Shown piece by piece: positions 5,327 through 5,463 of a stretch of 5,463 nt of DNA (positions are counted from its first letter, which is position 1; each line of letters starts with the position of its first letter). The stretch is from Deltaproteobacteria bacterium (GTDB taxonomy: Bacteria > Desulfobacterota > Desulfarculia > Adiutricales > Adiutricaceae). The translations under genes and the position numbers were made by a program. The stretch is from assembly GCA_031267005.1 (NCBI GenBank), contig JAIRZX010000557.1:1-5463 (forward strand). The letters are read 5' to 3'. Below the pieces are notes generated by a model. The model was not told where the DNA came from and made no database searches. It saw nothing but the letters and a program-made list of their open reading frames with translations.

Positions 5327-5463
5327 CGGCCCGGACCTGCGGGCCCGGGGCCCCCCGGGATCCGCGGAATCCCCCGGAAGGGGCGGCCTTCGCCGTCGGC
5401 GGGTCGGCATTCCGGCCCGTACAGGGCCTTCGCCCCCCGGCGGGGCGGCCTTCCGAACCGAAC
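5327..5463. other. GC-rich spacer downstream of atpG, running off the window
   Basis: No start of atpD is visible before the end of the window, so the atpG-atpD gap is at least 137 bp. The stretch contains CCCGGGG (5344-5350) facing CCCCGGG (5353-5359). It also has GGGAT (5357-5361) facing ATCCC, and two direct copies of GGGGCGGCCTTC (5380-5391 and 5442-5453). No T-run follows the hairpins, so I do not call a terminator, and the operon probably continues. The first copy, extended by one base (5380-5392), is the reverse complement of CGAAGGCCGCCCC at 4354-4366 upstream of atpG. Confidence 0.6.

Noticed and set aside
5344..5359. Intrinsic terminator after atpG
   Set aside because: A GC stem is present but has almost no loop and no T-run after it, and atpD/atpC are expected to follow in the same transcript.

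Overview
The window carries most of one F-type (F1Fo) ATP synthase operon on the + strand, in the order b' - b - delta - alpha - gamma (atpF', atpF, atpH, atpA, atpG). The genes for beta and epsilon (atpD, atpC) would be expected just past the right edge. Genes for the a and c subunits are absent. Separate b' and b genes heading an F'-F-H-A-G cluster, with a and c elsewhere, is the layout typical of Desulfobacterota (former Deltaproteobacteria). The long b subunit with a signal-peptide-like N-terminus fits the same group. The DNA is very GC-rich. No closer placement can be supported from this sequence alone.

Layout: positions 1-261 are non-coding and hold short degenerate GC-rich repeats and inverted repeats. 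An AT-rich island follows, with an almost perfect sigma-70 promoter (TTGACT, 17 bp, TATAAT; 262-290). It reads into a leader of about 80 nt and atpF' (378-815). Next come a 189-bp spacer, atpF (1005-1646), a 206-bp spacer that starts with a 41-bp tandem repeat, atpH (1853-2395), a 156-bp spacer full of strong inverted repeats, and atpA (2552-4066). A 342-bp spacer made largely of a ~40-bp stem-loop tandem repeat separates atpA from atpG (4409-5326). The last 137 bp are again GC-rich, non-coding and rich in inverted repeats.

The five proteins work in one machine. The membrane-anchored b/b' pair forms the peripheral stalk. Delta joins that stalk to the top of the alpha3beta3 head. Gamma is the rotor shaft that couples proton (or sodium) flow to catalysis. 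All five genes look intact, with the expected motifs and lengths.

The proteins are ordinary; the unusual part is the DNA between them. ATP synthase genes are usually packed within a few tens of bases, but here every junction is 150-340 bp and built from GC-rich repeats and hairpins. One tandem repeat supplies the last 11 codons and the stop codon of atpF. A small in-frame duplication lengthens a linker in gamma. I see no previously undescribed gene system here. The repeat-expanded spacers are what deserve a second look.
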